NCBI RefSeq assembly: GCF_000383855.1
Contig: NZ_KB912877.1
Span: forward strand, 1,875,285 to 1,939,284
Length of the DNA: 64,000 nucleotides
From: Methylobacter marinus A45
GTDB taxonomy: Bacteria; Pseudomonadota; Gammaproteobacteria; Methylococcales; Methylomonadaceae
Reading direction: 5' to 3'
How positions within the stretch are numbered: the stretch's first letter is position 1; each line of letters opens with the position of its first letter. This document shows, piece by piece, positions 46,636-58,119 of the stretch. The position numbers and the translations under genes were made by a program. Under the pieces are notes generated by a model. It saw only the letters and a list, made by a program, of their open reading frames with translations. It was not told the origin of the DNA and ran no database searches.

Positions 46636-48164
46636 GAATCGCTCCTGAACGGGTTTTCGACATAGGCACAGTCATCAGAAAGGCGGCGTAGCAACCCCAG
46701 CGCTTTAAGTCGCTGTTCAAGGCGTTGTGTGTTCTGCATAAAGGCATTCTGGTCGGTTGGCAAAGTTCCGAAAGCACGCTCCGCCTCGCTAGCTCCAATT
46801 ACTAATTGGAACCGATCATATAGTTTGGCGAGGAATCGGTGGTATTCTTCTCGACGTTCGTTAACCGTACATATTACAAGGGCTTTGAGTAGAGCGTCAT
46901 CTGGTGAATACCATGTTCCCGCACCTCGATGCGATACGGCCAATCCAACCTGTCGTGCCCATTCCATATGCACCTTTGCGACGTGTTGCTGGTGGCGTTT
47001 CTCAGCATATCCTCTGAATGTTTCAAAAATCGTCTCGGGATCGCCAGACGGTAGACCATCATCAGGTTGCCATTCATAGCGCTGTGTGAGGTATTCTCGT
47101 ATTGCATCAGCAGGTGCTCTTGCTTGAAGTGCGGCTCGCCATCGCTCATCCTTTCTGGCAGCATCTACATATGCGCGGACTGCACGAGTAGAAAGCATTC
47201 GATTTGCTCCGAAATTCTCCTTAGAGAGTTCAAAAAGTGTCGTTCTTCGCGGCGAGGCAATCTCCAAGACAAATTTGGGATCGCTTGCATTTCCAACTTC
47301 TTCACTAGCACGCCGCAGCATATAAAGCAGCATATGCAAAGCTGAAAGACGCATCAAAGGATCGAGTAGGGCTTCTCCAGACAGGTCCAGCTTCAACAGT
47401 CGTATCCATGTGTCTGCTAATTCTCGGTACTCGGATCGCTCTGCAAAAGGTAGGTAGCCAATGGTGCTAGATACAGTATTGGAGTCGACTCGATAACCAT
47501 CAGGCAACAATGCGAGGACTATTCGATTCCAGGTTTCATCTTGTCGTAATAATTTCTTCGAAATCTTCTCCGCAATTTCTTCTCCCTTGCCACTCCTGTT
47601 CAGCATGAGGTATAGCAATTCGCCACTCCGTGCGAAGAATCGACGGTCCGGACTTCCATTTATATTCGCCGGTAAATCTGCGTAAAGGCAATTAGGACCG
47701 TAAGGGTATAAGAACTTGGAGCTCCATCGGCGCTGGCGATGCGGTTCAATTGCAGTAGTCTGGAAAAACTCTACAACTCGGGCTAGACGCGCGAATGAGC
47801 CAAAACGATTCTGCAGATAACCGAAGTCATCGTCAGCCGCAAAAGTCTTTAGCCAAGCTCGCCATCTCTCGGGGTCAGACTGCTCGGTCTCTTCTATGTA
47901 GCGAATATGAGGATTGTTGAAAACCAACTCTCTTAATGGAATCAGTCTAGGAATGTGATAGGTAAAGGATTCATGTGCTCCGTCTCTCCGAACTTCATTC
48001 AGAGCTTTGCCTTCAGCATGTCTCGACTGGAAAATCGAAAGAAATTCGAGAAATACCAACCATGGTGTTTGGTCATTATAAAAGCGATGCCCCCAGATCG
48101 CTTCATCAACCCAGACATTAACATCACTCCGGTATTTCGCAGGTGCTTCAAGACGTGTATTCAT
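46632..48164 (-). CDS. dptG: DptG/SspG-like protein of the restriction module
   Basis: The 510-residue protein has no obvious catalytic or membrane motif. It contains YHIPRLIPLRELVFNNPHIR, an Arg/Leu-rich helical middle and a C-terminal part with a winged-helix look (QRLEQRLKALGLLRRLSDD). The assignment rests mainly on position: it lies between a DptF-like ATPase and a DptH-like FtsK protein and overlaps both by four bases, as in the F-G-H order. Confidence 0.6.
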   Translation of the reverse strand: MNTRLEAPAKYRSDVNVWVDEAIWGHRFYNDQTPWLVFLEFLSIFQSRHAEGKALNEVRRDGAHESFTYHIPRLIPLRELVFNNPHIRYIEETEQSDPERWRAWLKTFAADDDFGYLQNRFGSFARLARVVEFFQTTAIEPHRQRRWSSKFLYPYGPNCLYADLPANINGSPDRRFFARSGELLYLMLNRSGKGEEIAEKISKKLLRQDETWNRIVLALLPDGYRVDSNTVSSTIGYLPFAERSEYRELADTWIRLLKLDLSGEALLDPLMRLSALHMLLYMLRRASEEVGNASDPKFVLEIASPRRTTLFELSKENFGANRMLSTRAVRAYVDAARKDERWRAALQARAPADAIREYLTQRYEWQPDDGLPSGDPETIFETFRGYAEKRHQQHVAKVHMEWARQVGLAVSHRGAGTWYSPDDALLKALVICTVNERREEYHRFLAKLYDRFQLVIGASEAERAFGTLPTDQNAFMQNTQRLEQRLKALGLLRRLSDDCAYVENPFRSDS

Positions 48165-49993
48165 GCGCCTGCCCTTATACGGATATTGTCAGGATGTGCC
48201 CGACCACACTCGTCAACGGTCAGCGCCTGTAGATTGATCTCATCTCCCGAAGGTGGTTCACCGATTAAATCATCAAGTCGCTTAATCAGACGTAATTTGA
48301 AATCAAGGAAATCTTCGTTGCATTGACGAGAGAAACTTGCCGGCAGGCTGCCGCTTGCGACGCGAACAAGATACTCAAAATGCGTTAATTGGAGTGTAAG
48401 GCTATCAACCACGCCATCTCCTCCACCTGCGGGATCAATAATTTGCAAGCGTGGTGTCACTCCATCAGCGCCAATCGAAAAATTAAGATAAGGGGTTCGG
48501 CGATGTCTTGTTGTTGGAATATTATAGTTCAGCAAAGAGGCGATTCGACCGCGTCCGTCACCTCCAGAAGAGGCCAAATACAGCTCTGTACCGTCATCAA
48601 TCATCATACCGCAAAACGTCCTGTTAAGCCCACGCACGATTAGTTCAATTGTTCTCGACACATCGCCACCATTCGCAAGTCCGTCTACAAACGACAGGAA
48701 TCGACCTGACGCTTGGTAAACAGTTAATCGCCAAGGATCGAGCAAACTACTAGTTGGCAGTGAAAAGAACAGGCGTTGCCTTTGCCGAGAGAGTGTTAGA
48801 ATAAACTCTTCTATATTATCCCGTGCCCCCTCCAGATAGTCGCGCAAATACGGTTCGTAGGCAGGTGCTCCATAATAAGTATCCATCGACATAAGTTCTT
48901 TGTAGAGTTCCGAGTCACCGTACATTCCATAAATAAGCAAATTGTCGAACTTGTTATCTGTCTCGCGACCAATCCCAAAGGCCTCAAGATTACTGAAAAC
49001 CTGATATTGTTGTCGTTGTCGCTCGGGCAGGTTCATCCCAAATACGTTGGAATAAGGATTTGTTAGTCGATAATCCTGTTTTTCTGCTCGGTTCTTTGCC
49101 GTCCGGCAGGTTAATAAAATCTTCCGTCCTTGCTGGTCTCCGAGAAGTATGTTTACGCTTAGAAGGAGAAGATCGCGGATAGGCAGATGCATGCGATTGG
49201 CTCGTGCAAGCTTCATTAACTCACCGAGACGTTTGCGAAATACCGATCCGTTAGCTCCATTACGAAGTCGTTCACGATTGATTCGAATGGGGCAGACTGT
49301 TGAGCCATCTTGATTGAGCAGTTCACAGCTATCGCACTGTGACCACTGAGGATGTTCGACGATTTGTTCGACGAGTTCCTGAAAATGTTCAGATGCATCC
49401 AAGCGGCTGAGATTGTAAAGATTCAAATTGAGTGCATCGTCAGTCGTCCGATCCTCGACAAGCATGTCTTCCACGATTCTAAATACTTTATGTGCGCCTT
49501 CTCCTTGTGTATCAGACCAATCACGCCAGCTTGCGAGAAGCTGTCCATCATTGGCTGCCACAAGATAAACACTTTTGTCGTTTTTTCGCGATACCGCATT
49601 CGCCAATTCTGCGAGTAAGTTGCTTTTCTCCTTTTGTGTCAACTCGCTTAGGTCTTTAACAATTGTTAAGTGCTTCCCCGAGGCAGGAAGTGATATAGAG
49701 ACAATCTTTTCACCCGCTTTCCACTGTTCAGGATCGCCCCCAAAATCTGTCCAAATGCGTCGACAATGATATGTCTTTCCATCTCCGGCCGTGCCCGTAA
49801 GTATTACATTACGAGGTGTGGGTAAGCTGAAATTGTCCTGAATTTCTTGCAATCTGGACGGATTGATATGAATTACAGGGTCTATGACATGTCGATCGAT
49901 CTCGGTTTGGATAAGCTCGTCGTACATGTTATCCCCTGCTGGGATAGGACCATAATGGCGTAAAAAGGTGACTAGTCCATTCGATTGACTCAT
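48161..49993 (-). CDS. dptF: DptF/SspF-like P-loop NTPase of the restriction module
   Basis: The 610-residue protein carries NVILTGTAGDGKT with the Walker A at residues 67-74, an uncommon P-loop that I associate with DptF. A CDSCELLNQDGSTVCPIR stretch could bind zinc. It is the first gene of the minus-strand run, with gagagg about 10 bases before the ATG, and overlaps dptG by ATGA. In DndFGH and SspFGH systems this module attacks DNA that lacks the phosphorothioate mark. Which of the two sets this belongs to is decided here by the presence of SspBCD. Confidence 0.75.
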   Translation of the reverse strand: MSQSNGLVTFLRHYGPIPAGDNMYDELIQTEIDRHVIDPVIHINPSRLQEIQDNFSLPTPRNVILTGTAGDGKTYHCRRIWTDFGGDPEQWKAGEKIVSISLPASGKHLTIVKDLSELTQKEKSNLLAELANAVSRKNDKSVYLVAANDGQLLASWRDWSDTQGEGAHKVFRIVEDMLVEDRTTDDALNLNLYNLSRLDASEHFQELVEQIVEHPQWSQCDSCELLNQDGSTVCPIRINRERLRNGANGSVFRKRLGELMKLARANRMHLPIRDLLLLSVNILLGDQQGRKILLTCRTAKNRAEKQDYRLTNPYSNVFGMNLPERQRQQYQVFSNLEAFGIGRETDNKFDNLLIYGMYGDSELYKELMSMDTYYGAPAYEPYLRDYLEGARDNIEEFILTLSRQRQRLFFSLPTSSLLDPWRLTVYQASGRFLSFVDGLANGGDVSRTIELIVRGLNRTFCGMMIDDGTELYLASSGGDGRGRIASLLNYNIPTTRHRRTPYLNFSIGADGVTPRLQIIDPAGGGDGVVDSLTLQLTHFEYLVRVASGSLPASFSRQCNEDFLDFKLRLIKRLDDLIGEPPSGDEINLQALTVDECGRAHPDNIRIRAGA

Positions 49994-50694
49994 TTGTTTG
50001 ATACTTCCTCTCTGTGTTCCCGCTTTTTGCGTATTGTAAGAGAAGCATTGTAACTTGTAATAGGTGAGACTTTAATTTTAAGAGTCGCCCTTTTTACTCA
50101 GTTTATAAAGAGATGGGTGTCCAAATTTTCCAAGCAAATGGTTAAATATTTGTTTTTGTATTGATTTTTCTATATTTCTAGTTTACCACTGGTAAATATT
50201 CAACGGAGATTAACACATTCAGGCTTCTAGATACGATATCAAAGGAGATATTCATCCGATTTTTGAATCACCTCATAGGCACCTTCATGGAGCTATTGTA
50301 GAGTCGAGATGTGACGCGGTGGTCTAAGGTTCAGCCTAGCTGTAGCCGCGCCTTTCTGATAAATTGGATAGTGCAAAAGGGTTTAGGCTTTACAGATTTA
50401 CATTCGCCTGATATTTTTTCGCTGCATAGGCTAATAGCGACGTGTAAAATGTAAAGTATGACATGACCCGAATAGCACTGAAAATATTCTGGGTCCGAAT
50501 GCGTCTGAGTGACGCTCTCCCGAACTAATAGCCATGTGTGGACATCAAAGGATCGATAGAAGCTTTTTGTCCATCTATATTAATATTGCTGCAGCATAAT
50601 GGTTGGCCGGCTAGTCGACCTTACAGTTTATCAGACTGTATCATTGAGCTTATCTCATTCCATTGCATCGATTTTTGTTTTTTATATTTATTGA
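49994..50694. other. 700-bp gene-free right border of the defence island
   Basis: This stretch holds the promoter region of the dptF run, with two tacaat-like hexamers on the minus strand near 50035-50055, and an AT-rich part with the palindrome tttaccactggtaaa (50182-50196). Further right I see no gene, repeat family or RNA that I can name. The short frame at 50538-50753 overlaps the next gene on the other strand and is not supported. Confidence 0.5.
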
Positions 50695-51432
50695 TCATGC
50701 CGCAACTACTTTCTTATCTAAAAGTAAATATTCATCATCCGCAAATAAATTAAACCTCGATGGCAGTGCAAAAACAGCCTTGCACAACAAACGAAATTGA
50801 ATAGGTGCATCATGGTTCAAACGCTCTACTGTTAAATTTATAGTGGTTTTTTCCACAATCCTGCACAAATCGCGGTTCAAATAACGTGGGCAATACCCAA
50901 CTTTGGTAGACTCTTCAGTTTCCAGTACCAGGGCAAAATGATCATGATTATTACTGTCTTCCCGCCTTAATGCTAAAGGATCACCACTTTGCAATCGGTC
51001 GATACGTTGTAAGCTCACTTGATCAAGATGGCGTAAGCCGTGACTAAGAAAAAACAATTCCATTTCCCCTTGCTCATTGATTTCAGGATAAGGGTAAACA
51101 CATAATTCATCAGTTGCCCGTTTGCCACCGGATCGACCTAGTATTTGCATTGGATCGCTTTCTATAGCTGGATCCAGGGCCAACCAACGCACATAATCGG
51201 GGTATTCCGGGCGTGAACTGTTTAATACCCGATTGGCGAATAAAGGGAACAGCTCATGCGAGTAGTAATTTTTATGTAAGTCCCGCATTCTACCCAAATA
51301 TTTAAAGCGTGGTGACGCTAATGCTCCTTGAGTATAAGTGAATCGATATAACCCGTTTTGCCGACTTAATTGCCCGACAGTATGCCAAAGACGCGTCTCT
51401 GGATCTTGCCAAGCGGTATAAAGGGCTTTCAT
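50695..51432 (-). CDS. HIRAN domain protein with HipA-N-like N-terminus
   Basis: In this 245-residue protein, residues about 1-90 (LYRFTYTQGALA ... LFPLFANRVL ... RPEYPDYVRWLAL) resemble the small N-terminal domain of HipA-type proteins. Residues about 128-235 look like a HIRAN domain, with the typical KVGYCPRYLNRDL (178-189). HIRAN domains bind DNA ends or damaged DNA and are found with helicases and nucleases, but here no enzyme is fused. The gene stands alone between the defence island and glmS. A link with the phosphorothioation island is possible but unproven. Confidence 0.65.
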   Translation of the reverse strand: MKALYTAWQDPETRLWHTVGQLSRQNGLYRFTYTQGALASPRFKYLGRMRDLHKNYYSHELFPLFANRVLNSSRPEYPDYVRWLALDPAIESDPMQILGRSGGKRATDELCVYPYPEINEQGEMELFFLSHGLRHLDQVSLQRIDRLQSGDPLALRREDSNNHDHFALVLETEESTKVGYCPRYLNRDLCRIVEKTTINLTVERLNHDAPIQFRLLCKAVFALPSRFNLFADDEYLLLDKKVVAA

Positions 51433-51700
51433 AGCTTAATCTCTGATAATCTTTTCCTATTTGATTCTCATAATTTCATGACATATTGAATTGCCGTCTC
51501 ACTGATTTCCGAAGGCGGTATCTTGATAAATATGCTGTGGCACTGTTCATGCGAGATACCGCCTAATCTCATTGTAACCATAGTTTTACGGATTCCGTTT
51601 TTTTAATGCTGTCCATGTGGAGCCAGTATTTTGTTTTAGTTCCTTGTTGCTCGGGTAGTTCCGGCGCATTATCAGGAATCCGAATAATTGGATACAAAAC
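51433..51700. other. Spacer between HIRAN gene and glmS with an inverted repeat
   Basis: aggcggtatct (51513-51523) and agataccgcct (51554-51564) form an 11-bp inverted repeat with a 30-base gap, located upstream of the HIRAN gene start and downstream of glmS. It could be an operator or a weak terminator; no T-run follows. Confidence 0.4.
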
Positions 51701-53530
51701 CTATTCCACAGTCACCGATTTCGCCAGGTTTCTGGGTTGGTCGACGTCGGTGCCTTTTAAGACGGCGACATGGTAGGCCAGAAGCTGCAGCGGTATGGCG
51801 TAGACGATGGGCGCCGTTTCATTTTCGACTTGCGGCACTTTTACAATCTGTACATTTTCGCTGCTTTCCGAGGCCAGTGTTTCATCCATGAAAACAATCA
51901 GCTGGCCGCCGCGGGCGCTGACTTCCTGCATGTTGGATTTCAGTTTTTCCAGCAGGCTGTTGTTCGGCGCTACGGTAATGACCGGCATTTCCGCGTCTAT
52001 CAGTGCCAGTGGGCCGTGTTTCAGTTCGCCGGCCGGATAGGCCTCGGCATGGATGTAGGAAATTTCCTTGAGCTTTAATGAACCTTCCATGGCTATCGGA
52101 AAATGCGTGCCCCGGCCGAGGAAAAGCGCATGCTGTTTTTCAGCGAACTGTTCCGACAATTGTTTGATTTCATCATTCAATCGCAGCGCCTGTTCGATTT
52201 TCTCCGGCAGGTTGAATAATTCCGAGGTTATTTTTTGCTCCATTTGCTCGGTCAGCTGGAAGCGTCTGCCGACGGCAATGACCAGCAGCATCAGTGTTGC
52301 CAGCTGCGTTGTGAAGGCTTTGGTCGATGCCACGCCGATTTCAGGGCCGGCCCGTGTCATTAATACCAGGTCAGACTCTCTGATCAGCGAGCTCTCCGGC
52401 ACATTGCAAATGGCCAGTGAATATTTGGCACCCAGTTTTTTCGCTTCCTGCAAGGCGGCCAGGGTATCGGCCGTTTCGCCGGATTGCGAGATGGTGACGA
52501 TCAGGGTGTCTTCCGATAGTACCGGATTTCTGTAGCGAAATTCGCTGGCGACTTCGATATTGCAAGGCACGCGGGCCAGTTTTTCAAACCAGTAGCGTGC
52601 CACTAGCCCTGCATGGTAACTGGTTCCGCAGGCCAGGATCTGCACGGATTTTATCTTGTCGAAAATCTCCGCGGCATTGTGCCCGATGGAACTCTCCTGC
52701 AAGCGATTGTTTATGAACCGGCCTTCCAGGGTTTCCGAGATGGCCCAAGGCTGTTCATAAATCTCCTTGAGCATGTAATGGCGGTATTCGCCTTTGTCAA
52801 CGGCGTCGATTTTGACCTGGCTGGTTTTGATGGGCCGATTGACGATCGTGTCATTGGCATCGTAAATGACGACTTCGTCTATGGTTATCGCCGCGATGTC
52901 GCCGTCTTCAAGGAAAATGAACCGTTGCGTGACCGGCAACAAGGCCGCGACATCCGAGGCGATGAAATATTCGCCAATGCCGACGCCGATTACCAGGGGG
53001 CTGCCTTTTCTGCAGGCGATCAGCGTATCGGGATACTCGACGCTCATGATGCCCAAGGCGTAAGCGCCTTCGAATTTTTTCACGGTTTTCTGCACGGCGG
53101 TTAGCAGAGAGTTCGAGGTTTCCATGGCATGGTAAATTTCATGCACGATGACTTCGGTATCGGTTTCCGATGTGAACTTGTAGCCGTTCTCTTTCTGAAT
53201 CCCGCGTAATTGCTCATGGTTTTCGATAATGCCGTTATGAACCACGGCCACTTTGTTTCTGCAGATATGCGGGTGCGCGTTAGCCGTACTGGGCTTGCCA
53301 TGAGTCGCCCATCGGGTATGGGCGATGCCGATAGTGCCGCTGATGGGATCGGCCTGCAGCAAGTCTTCCAGGCCTTTCACCTTGCCCAGTTCCCGCTTGC
53401 GGTATATTTCCCGTTCGTTTATGACCGCCATTCCTGCCGAATCGTAACCGCGATATTCCAATCGCTTCAGTCCCTCCAATAAGATGGGGACTACATTTCG
53501 CTGCGCTATACCACCTACAATTCCACACAT
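51701..53530 (-). CDS. glmS: Glutamine-fructose-6-phosphate aminotransferase (isomerising)
   Basis: From the ATG at 53530 the protein has 609 residues, the usual GlmS length. It starts [13 protein letters not shown], so the essential Cys is the first residue after Met removal. The glutaminase domain (to about 240) is followed by two SIS sugar-isomerase domains ([37 protein letters not shown]) and the C-terminal [13 protein letters not shown]. It makes glucosamine-6-phosphate for cell-wall precursors. The open frame extends 44 codons upstream into glmU but that part is not GlmS. One base separates it from the glmU stop. Confidence 0.97.
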   Translation of the reverse strand: MCGIVGGIAQRNVVPILLEGLKRLEYRGYDSAGMAVINEREIYRKRELGKVKGLEDLLQADPISGTIGIAHTRWATHGKPSTANAHPHICRNKVAVVHNGIIENHEQLRGIQKENGYKFTSETDTEVIVHEIYHAMETSNSLLTAVQKTVKKFEGAYALGIMSVEYPDTLIACRKGSPLVIGVGIGEYFIASDVAALLPVTQRFIFLEDGDIAAITIDEVVIYDANDTIVNRPIKTSQVKIDAVDKGEYRHYMLKEIYEQPWAISETLEGRFINNRLQESSIGHNAAEIFDKIKSVQILACGTSYHAGLVARYWFEKLARVPCNIEVASEFRYRNPVLSEDTLIVTISQSGETADTLAALQEAKKLGAKYSLAICNVPESSLIRESDLVLMTRAGPEIGVASTKAFTTQLATLMLLVIAVGRRFQLTEQMEQKITSELFNLPEKIEQALRLNDEIKQLSEQFAEKQHALFLGRGTHFPIAMEGSLKLKEISYIHAEAYPAGELKHGPLALIDAEMPVITVAPNNSLLEKLKSNMQEVSARGGQLIVFMDETLASESSENVQIVKVPQVENETAPIVYAIPLQLLAYHVAVLKGTDVDQPRNLAKSVTVE

Positions 53531-53531
53531 A

Positions 53532-54998
53532 TTATTTTTCCTCGACAGTTGTTCCTGACATTGTTCTAGCTTCCGCATCCCTGCAGTTGTCGGCAGATTT
53601 TCCAGACACTGCGCGAACTTTCGCATTCTTGCAATCGTGTTTAATGGGGCGTTGCCATCCATCTACAGTTGTTTGTCTTGCCCTACTCAAGGTCAGTTGA
53701 TTATCAGGGCTGTCTTTAGTGATCGTGGAGCCGGCGCCAATGGTGGCGTTTTTGCCGATCGTTACCGGGGCGATCAGTTGGGTATCGGAGCCGATAAAAG
53801 CGCCGTCGCCGATGACCGTTCTGAATTTGTTCACGCCGTCATAATTGCAGGTAATGGTTCCGGCGCCGATATTGACCTTGCTGCCGACGGTCGTATCGCC
53901 GATATAGCTTAAATGGTTGATTTTACTGCCCGTGGCTACCGATGATTTTTTGATTTCCACGAAATTACCGATGTGTACATCCTCGGCCAGGACGCTTTCC
54001 GGCCTCAATCTGGCGTAGGGGCCGATTCGGCTGCCATTGCCTATGACGGCGTTTTCGATAATGCATAAATCAAGAATCTCTACATTATCGCCAATGGTAG
54101 AGTTTTTGATATGCGTATTAGCACCTATTTTGACATTGCTGCCGATGCTGTTTTTGCCTTCCAGAATGACGTTGATGTCAATTTCGATATCCTGGCCCAG
54201 CCTTTCGATCTCTCCGCGCAGGTCGAAGCGCGCCGGGTCTCTTAAGGTGACGCCTTGCTCCATGAGCATGGCCGCTTGCTGTTGTTGATAGACCCGCTCC
54301 AGATGGCTGAGCTGCATGCGGTTATTGACGCCCAGCACTTCATCGGCTGTGTCCGGCTGGCTCGTGACAATCGTCACGCCGTCGGCGACGGCCATTTCAA
54401 TGACGTCCGTCAGATAATATTCGCCCTGCGCATTGCTGTTGTTTAGCTGGCTCAGCCATTTTTTCAGCTTATCGCCGGGTATCGCCATGATGCCGGTATT
54501 AACTTCTTTGATCAGCTTTTCCTGATCATTGGCGTCTTTTTCCTCGACAATCCTGATGACCTGTTCATCCGCTTTTCTGACGATCCTGCCGTAACCGGCC
54601 GGGTTTTCAAGATTGACGGTCAGCAAGGCCAGCGAGCGCTCATTGACATTGGAGATCAGTTGCTTCACCGATGACAGTTTCAGCAGCGGCACATCGCCGT
54701 AGAGTATCAGCACGTTATCGGTGTCTGAAATATGATCCGCCACCTGTTGCACGGCGTGGCCCGTGCCCAACTGTTGTTTTTGCTCTATCCAGACCGCGTC
54801 CAGATCGCTCAGTGTATCTCTTACCAGTTCCGCGCCATGGCCATAAACAATTTTGATACTGTTGTTTTCCAGTTGCCGGCTCATGTCGTAAACATGTTTC
54901 AGCAAAGGTTTGTCGGCAATCTCATGCAGTATTTTGGGCCGCTCTGAACGCATGCGCGTCCCTTTGCCGGCCGCCAGAATGATGGTTTTAATGTTCAT
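53532..54998 (-). CDS. glmU: Bifunctional GlcN-1-P acetyltransferase / GlcNAc-1-P uridylyltransferase
   Basis: From [16 protein letters not shown] the protein has 488 residues. It has the uridylyltransferase domain (LAAGKGTRM, then [11 protein letters not shown]) and the left-handed beta-helix acetyltransferase domain with hexapeptide repeats ([32 protein letters not shown]). It makes UDP-GlcNAc, the step after GlmS and GlmM. The usual C-terminus would be near WQRPIK; here about 31 additional residues follow, encoded by a degenerate repeated sequence. The nine codons upstream of 54998 are unlikely to be translated. Confidence 0.95.
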   Translation of the reverse strand: MNIKTIILAAGKGTRMRSERPKILHEIADKPLLKHVYDMSRQLENNSIKIVYGHGAELVRDTLSDLDAVWIEQKQQLGTGHAVQQVADHISDTDNVLILYGDVPLLKLSSVKQLISNVNERSLALLTVNLENPAGYGRIVRKADEQVIRIVEEKDANDQEKLIKEVNTGIMAIPGDKLKKWLSQLNNSNAQGEYYLTDVIEMAVADGVTIVTSQPDTADEVLGVNNRMQLSHLERVYQQQQAAMLMEQGVTLRDPARFDLRGEIERLGQDIEIDINVILEGKNSIGSNVKIGANTHIKNSTIGDNVEILDLCIIENAVIGNGSRIGPYARLRPESVLAEDVHIGNFVEIKKSSVATGSKINHLSYIGDTTVGSKVNIGAGTITCNYDGVNKFRTVIGDGAFIGSDTQLIAPVTIGKNATIGAGSTITKDSPDNQLTLSRARQTTVDGWQRPIKHDCKNAKVRAVSGKSADNCRDAEARTMSGTTVEEK

Positions 54999-55110
54999 GT
55001 TTTTTTCTTGGCTGATGTTACGCATAGGTTGAGTGAGGAGTGCCCTGATAAATTATCACAAGCGCGACAGTTGTTGAAATCTTGTCATTAGTATTTAGTC
55101 GGCCTTGTTC

Positions 55111-55890
55111 TGACGAGTAAAATTTGCAGCGTATTCATGGCGTGCGAATAGTGCGAATACCCCCCTGAAGGGCACAAGTACCCATAGGGCATAAATAAAT
55201 TCGCACCTACAATTTAACCGTCATAATTAAATTGAATGTACTGCTAGTAAGTTCAAGAGCATTTATTTATTAGCCGGAAACATTAATTTCAGGCATGTGC
55301 GCCATGAAAGACAAGTCATTCGCTGACCGGTAGGGCGCCCGGGGTTTTCATAAACCCGATAGGGTACGCATTTATGCCCTTTGGGTACTGCGTGCCTTTT
55401 GGGATGGCATTCACCGGAATCGCTGGAAAAGGTACGCGATGCGTACCCTACTGTATTTTTCCTCGTTCCCGCGCTCTCGCGTACCCTGAAGGGCATTAAT
55501 TCCTCGCTCCCTGGTTCCCATGCTCCTGCGTGGGAACCCATACCGGTGCTCAGTTCAGCTGCGGTCTGCATTCCCACGCTCCCGAGGCTGTGAATGAATT
55601 AGTGAAAAACGTCATAAAAAAGCCTAATTCACCACGAAGATCACGAAGGACACGAAGTAAAAATTAAGTTAATCAAAAGCTTAAAACTTCGTGCTCTTCG
55701 TGTCCTTCGTGGTTAAATCCTTTAAATTGAATACTTTCACAGTCTCTCCCGCGTGGGAATGAGGAAACGCATACCGGGCCATACGACGTGCCGCTCTCAA
55801 AGCTCGGTATCGGTTCCCAAGGAGGAGCGTGGGAACCGGGGAAAGGTACGCGATGCGTACCCTACTGTATTTTTCAGGCATATTCGATGA
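55111..55890. repeat. Repeat-filled intergenic region between glmU and the atp operon
   Basis: At 55111-55236 lies a near-copy of 24361-24483. From about 55340-55465 and 55845-55885 are copies of the ggtacgc.atgcgtaccctact family, with gggatggcattcaccgga. Between, at 55627-55658 and 55686-55718, is an imperfect inverted repeat of about 33 bp with three cacgaag/cttcgtg steps per arm. Bits shared with the 596-bp unit (gggaacccataccggtgctcagttc) occur near 55530. No gene is supported from 54999 to 56194. Confidence 0.8.
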
Positions 55891-56131
55891 CCATACTCAA
55901 TTTCACAGCAGCCGTTGCTTTCAAGTGACGGCCCGTATGTAACAACCGCCCTGTAAATCAATCAACCGGACAATTGCCGCGCTACAGGGTGCTTCTGTCT
56001 GTTCCAGGCCTGCAGGCTTTTATCCGGTGCGTTATCCAAGCCAGTCCAATGTTTTTTATTGCATCGCAGCTTGAAGCGATCGCGCCTGAGCTGTCGTTTG
56101 CGGCATTATAATCGCAAATTTTTTTTGAAAT

Positions 56132-56166
56132 AAAAAAAAACCCGATAACGTGAACACGTTAACGGG
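56132..56166 (-). terminator. Rho-independent terminator of the atp operon
   Basis: cccgataacgtg and cacgttaacggg form a 12-bp stem with one mismatch around an aa loop (56141-56166). On the minus strand it is followed by a run of nine T (56132-56140), 29 bp after the atpC stop. On the plus strand ttttt follows too, so it may work in both directions. Confidence 0.92.
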
Positions 56167-56194
56167 TTTTTACAGGCTTTAAGCCCATATATTC

Positions 56195-56617
56195 TTATCC
56201 GCCGCGCTTTCTCAGCCTGTCCAATGTCCTCAATTGCATCATAGCTTCAAGCAATTGGGCCTGGGCTGTCGCATAATCAATCTTGCTGGACTTGTCCGCC
56301 AGAGCTTCTTCGGCTCTATGCTTAGCTTCCAGGGCGGCTGCTTCATCAATATCTTTCGCTCTAATAGCCGTATCAGCCAGGATGGTGACCACATGAGGCT
56401 GCACTTCCAGAATGCCGCCTGATACATAGAACGGATAACTTTCCTTATCGTTCACTTTCACCCGCACTTCGCCGGGATTCAGTCTTGATATGAATGGAGC
56501 ATGACGTGGGGAAATACCTACTTCGCCAAGTTCAGCCGGAGCAAATACCATTTCCGCTAATCCGGAAAATATCTCCTGTTCTGCACTTACGATGTCTACA
56601 TGTATGGTCATGGTCAT
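56195..56617 (-). CDS. atpC: F1Fo ATP synthase epsilon subunit
   Basis: The 140-residue protein begins MTMTIHVDIVSAEQEIFSG and contains ELGEVGISPRHAPFI, GGILEVQPHVVTILAD and a C-terminal helical pair. These are the marks of the epsilon subunit, which links the rotor and inhibits the motor. A second ATG two codons later is an alternative start. It is the last gene of the operon and is followed by a strong terminator. Confidence 0.95.
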   Translation of the reverse strand: MTMTIHVDIVSAEQEIFSGLAEMVFAPAELGEVGISPRHAPFISRLNPGEVRVKVNDKESYPFYVSGGILEVQPHVVTILADTAIRAKDIDEAAALEAKHRAEEALADKSSKIDYATAQAQLLEAMMQLRTLDRLRKRGG

Positions 56618-56691
56618 TATCGGTTATACCTGTTTCAATCTTCTCCCGGCGGTTAAACCGGGAGGGAAGATACATCTAAAAGTATGGCGGC

Positions 56692-58119
<1,428 letters not shown>

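Noticed and set aside
53531-53662. 44-codon N-terminal extension of GlmS
   Set aside because: GlmS needs its Cys directly after the initiator Met; the extension lies within the glmU end and is repeat-derived.
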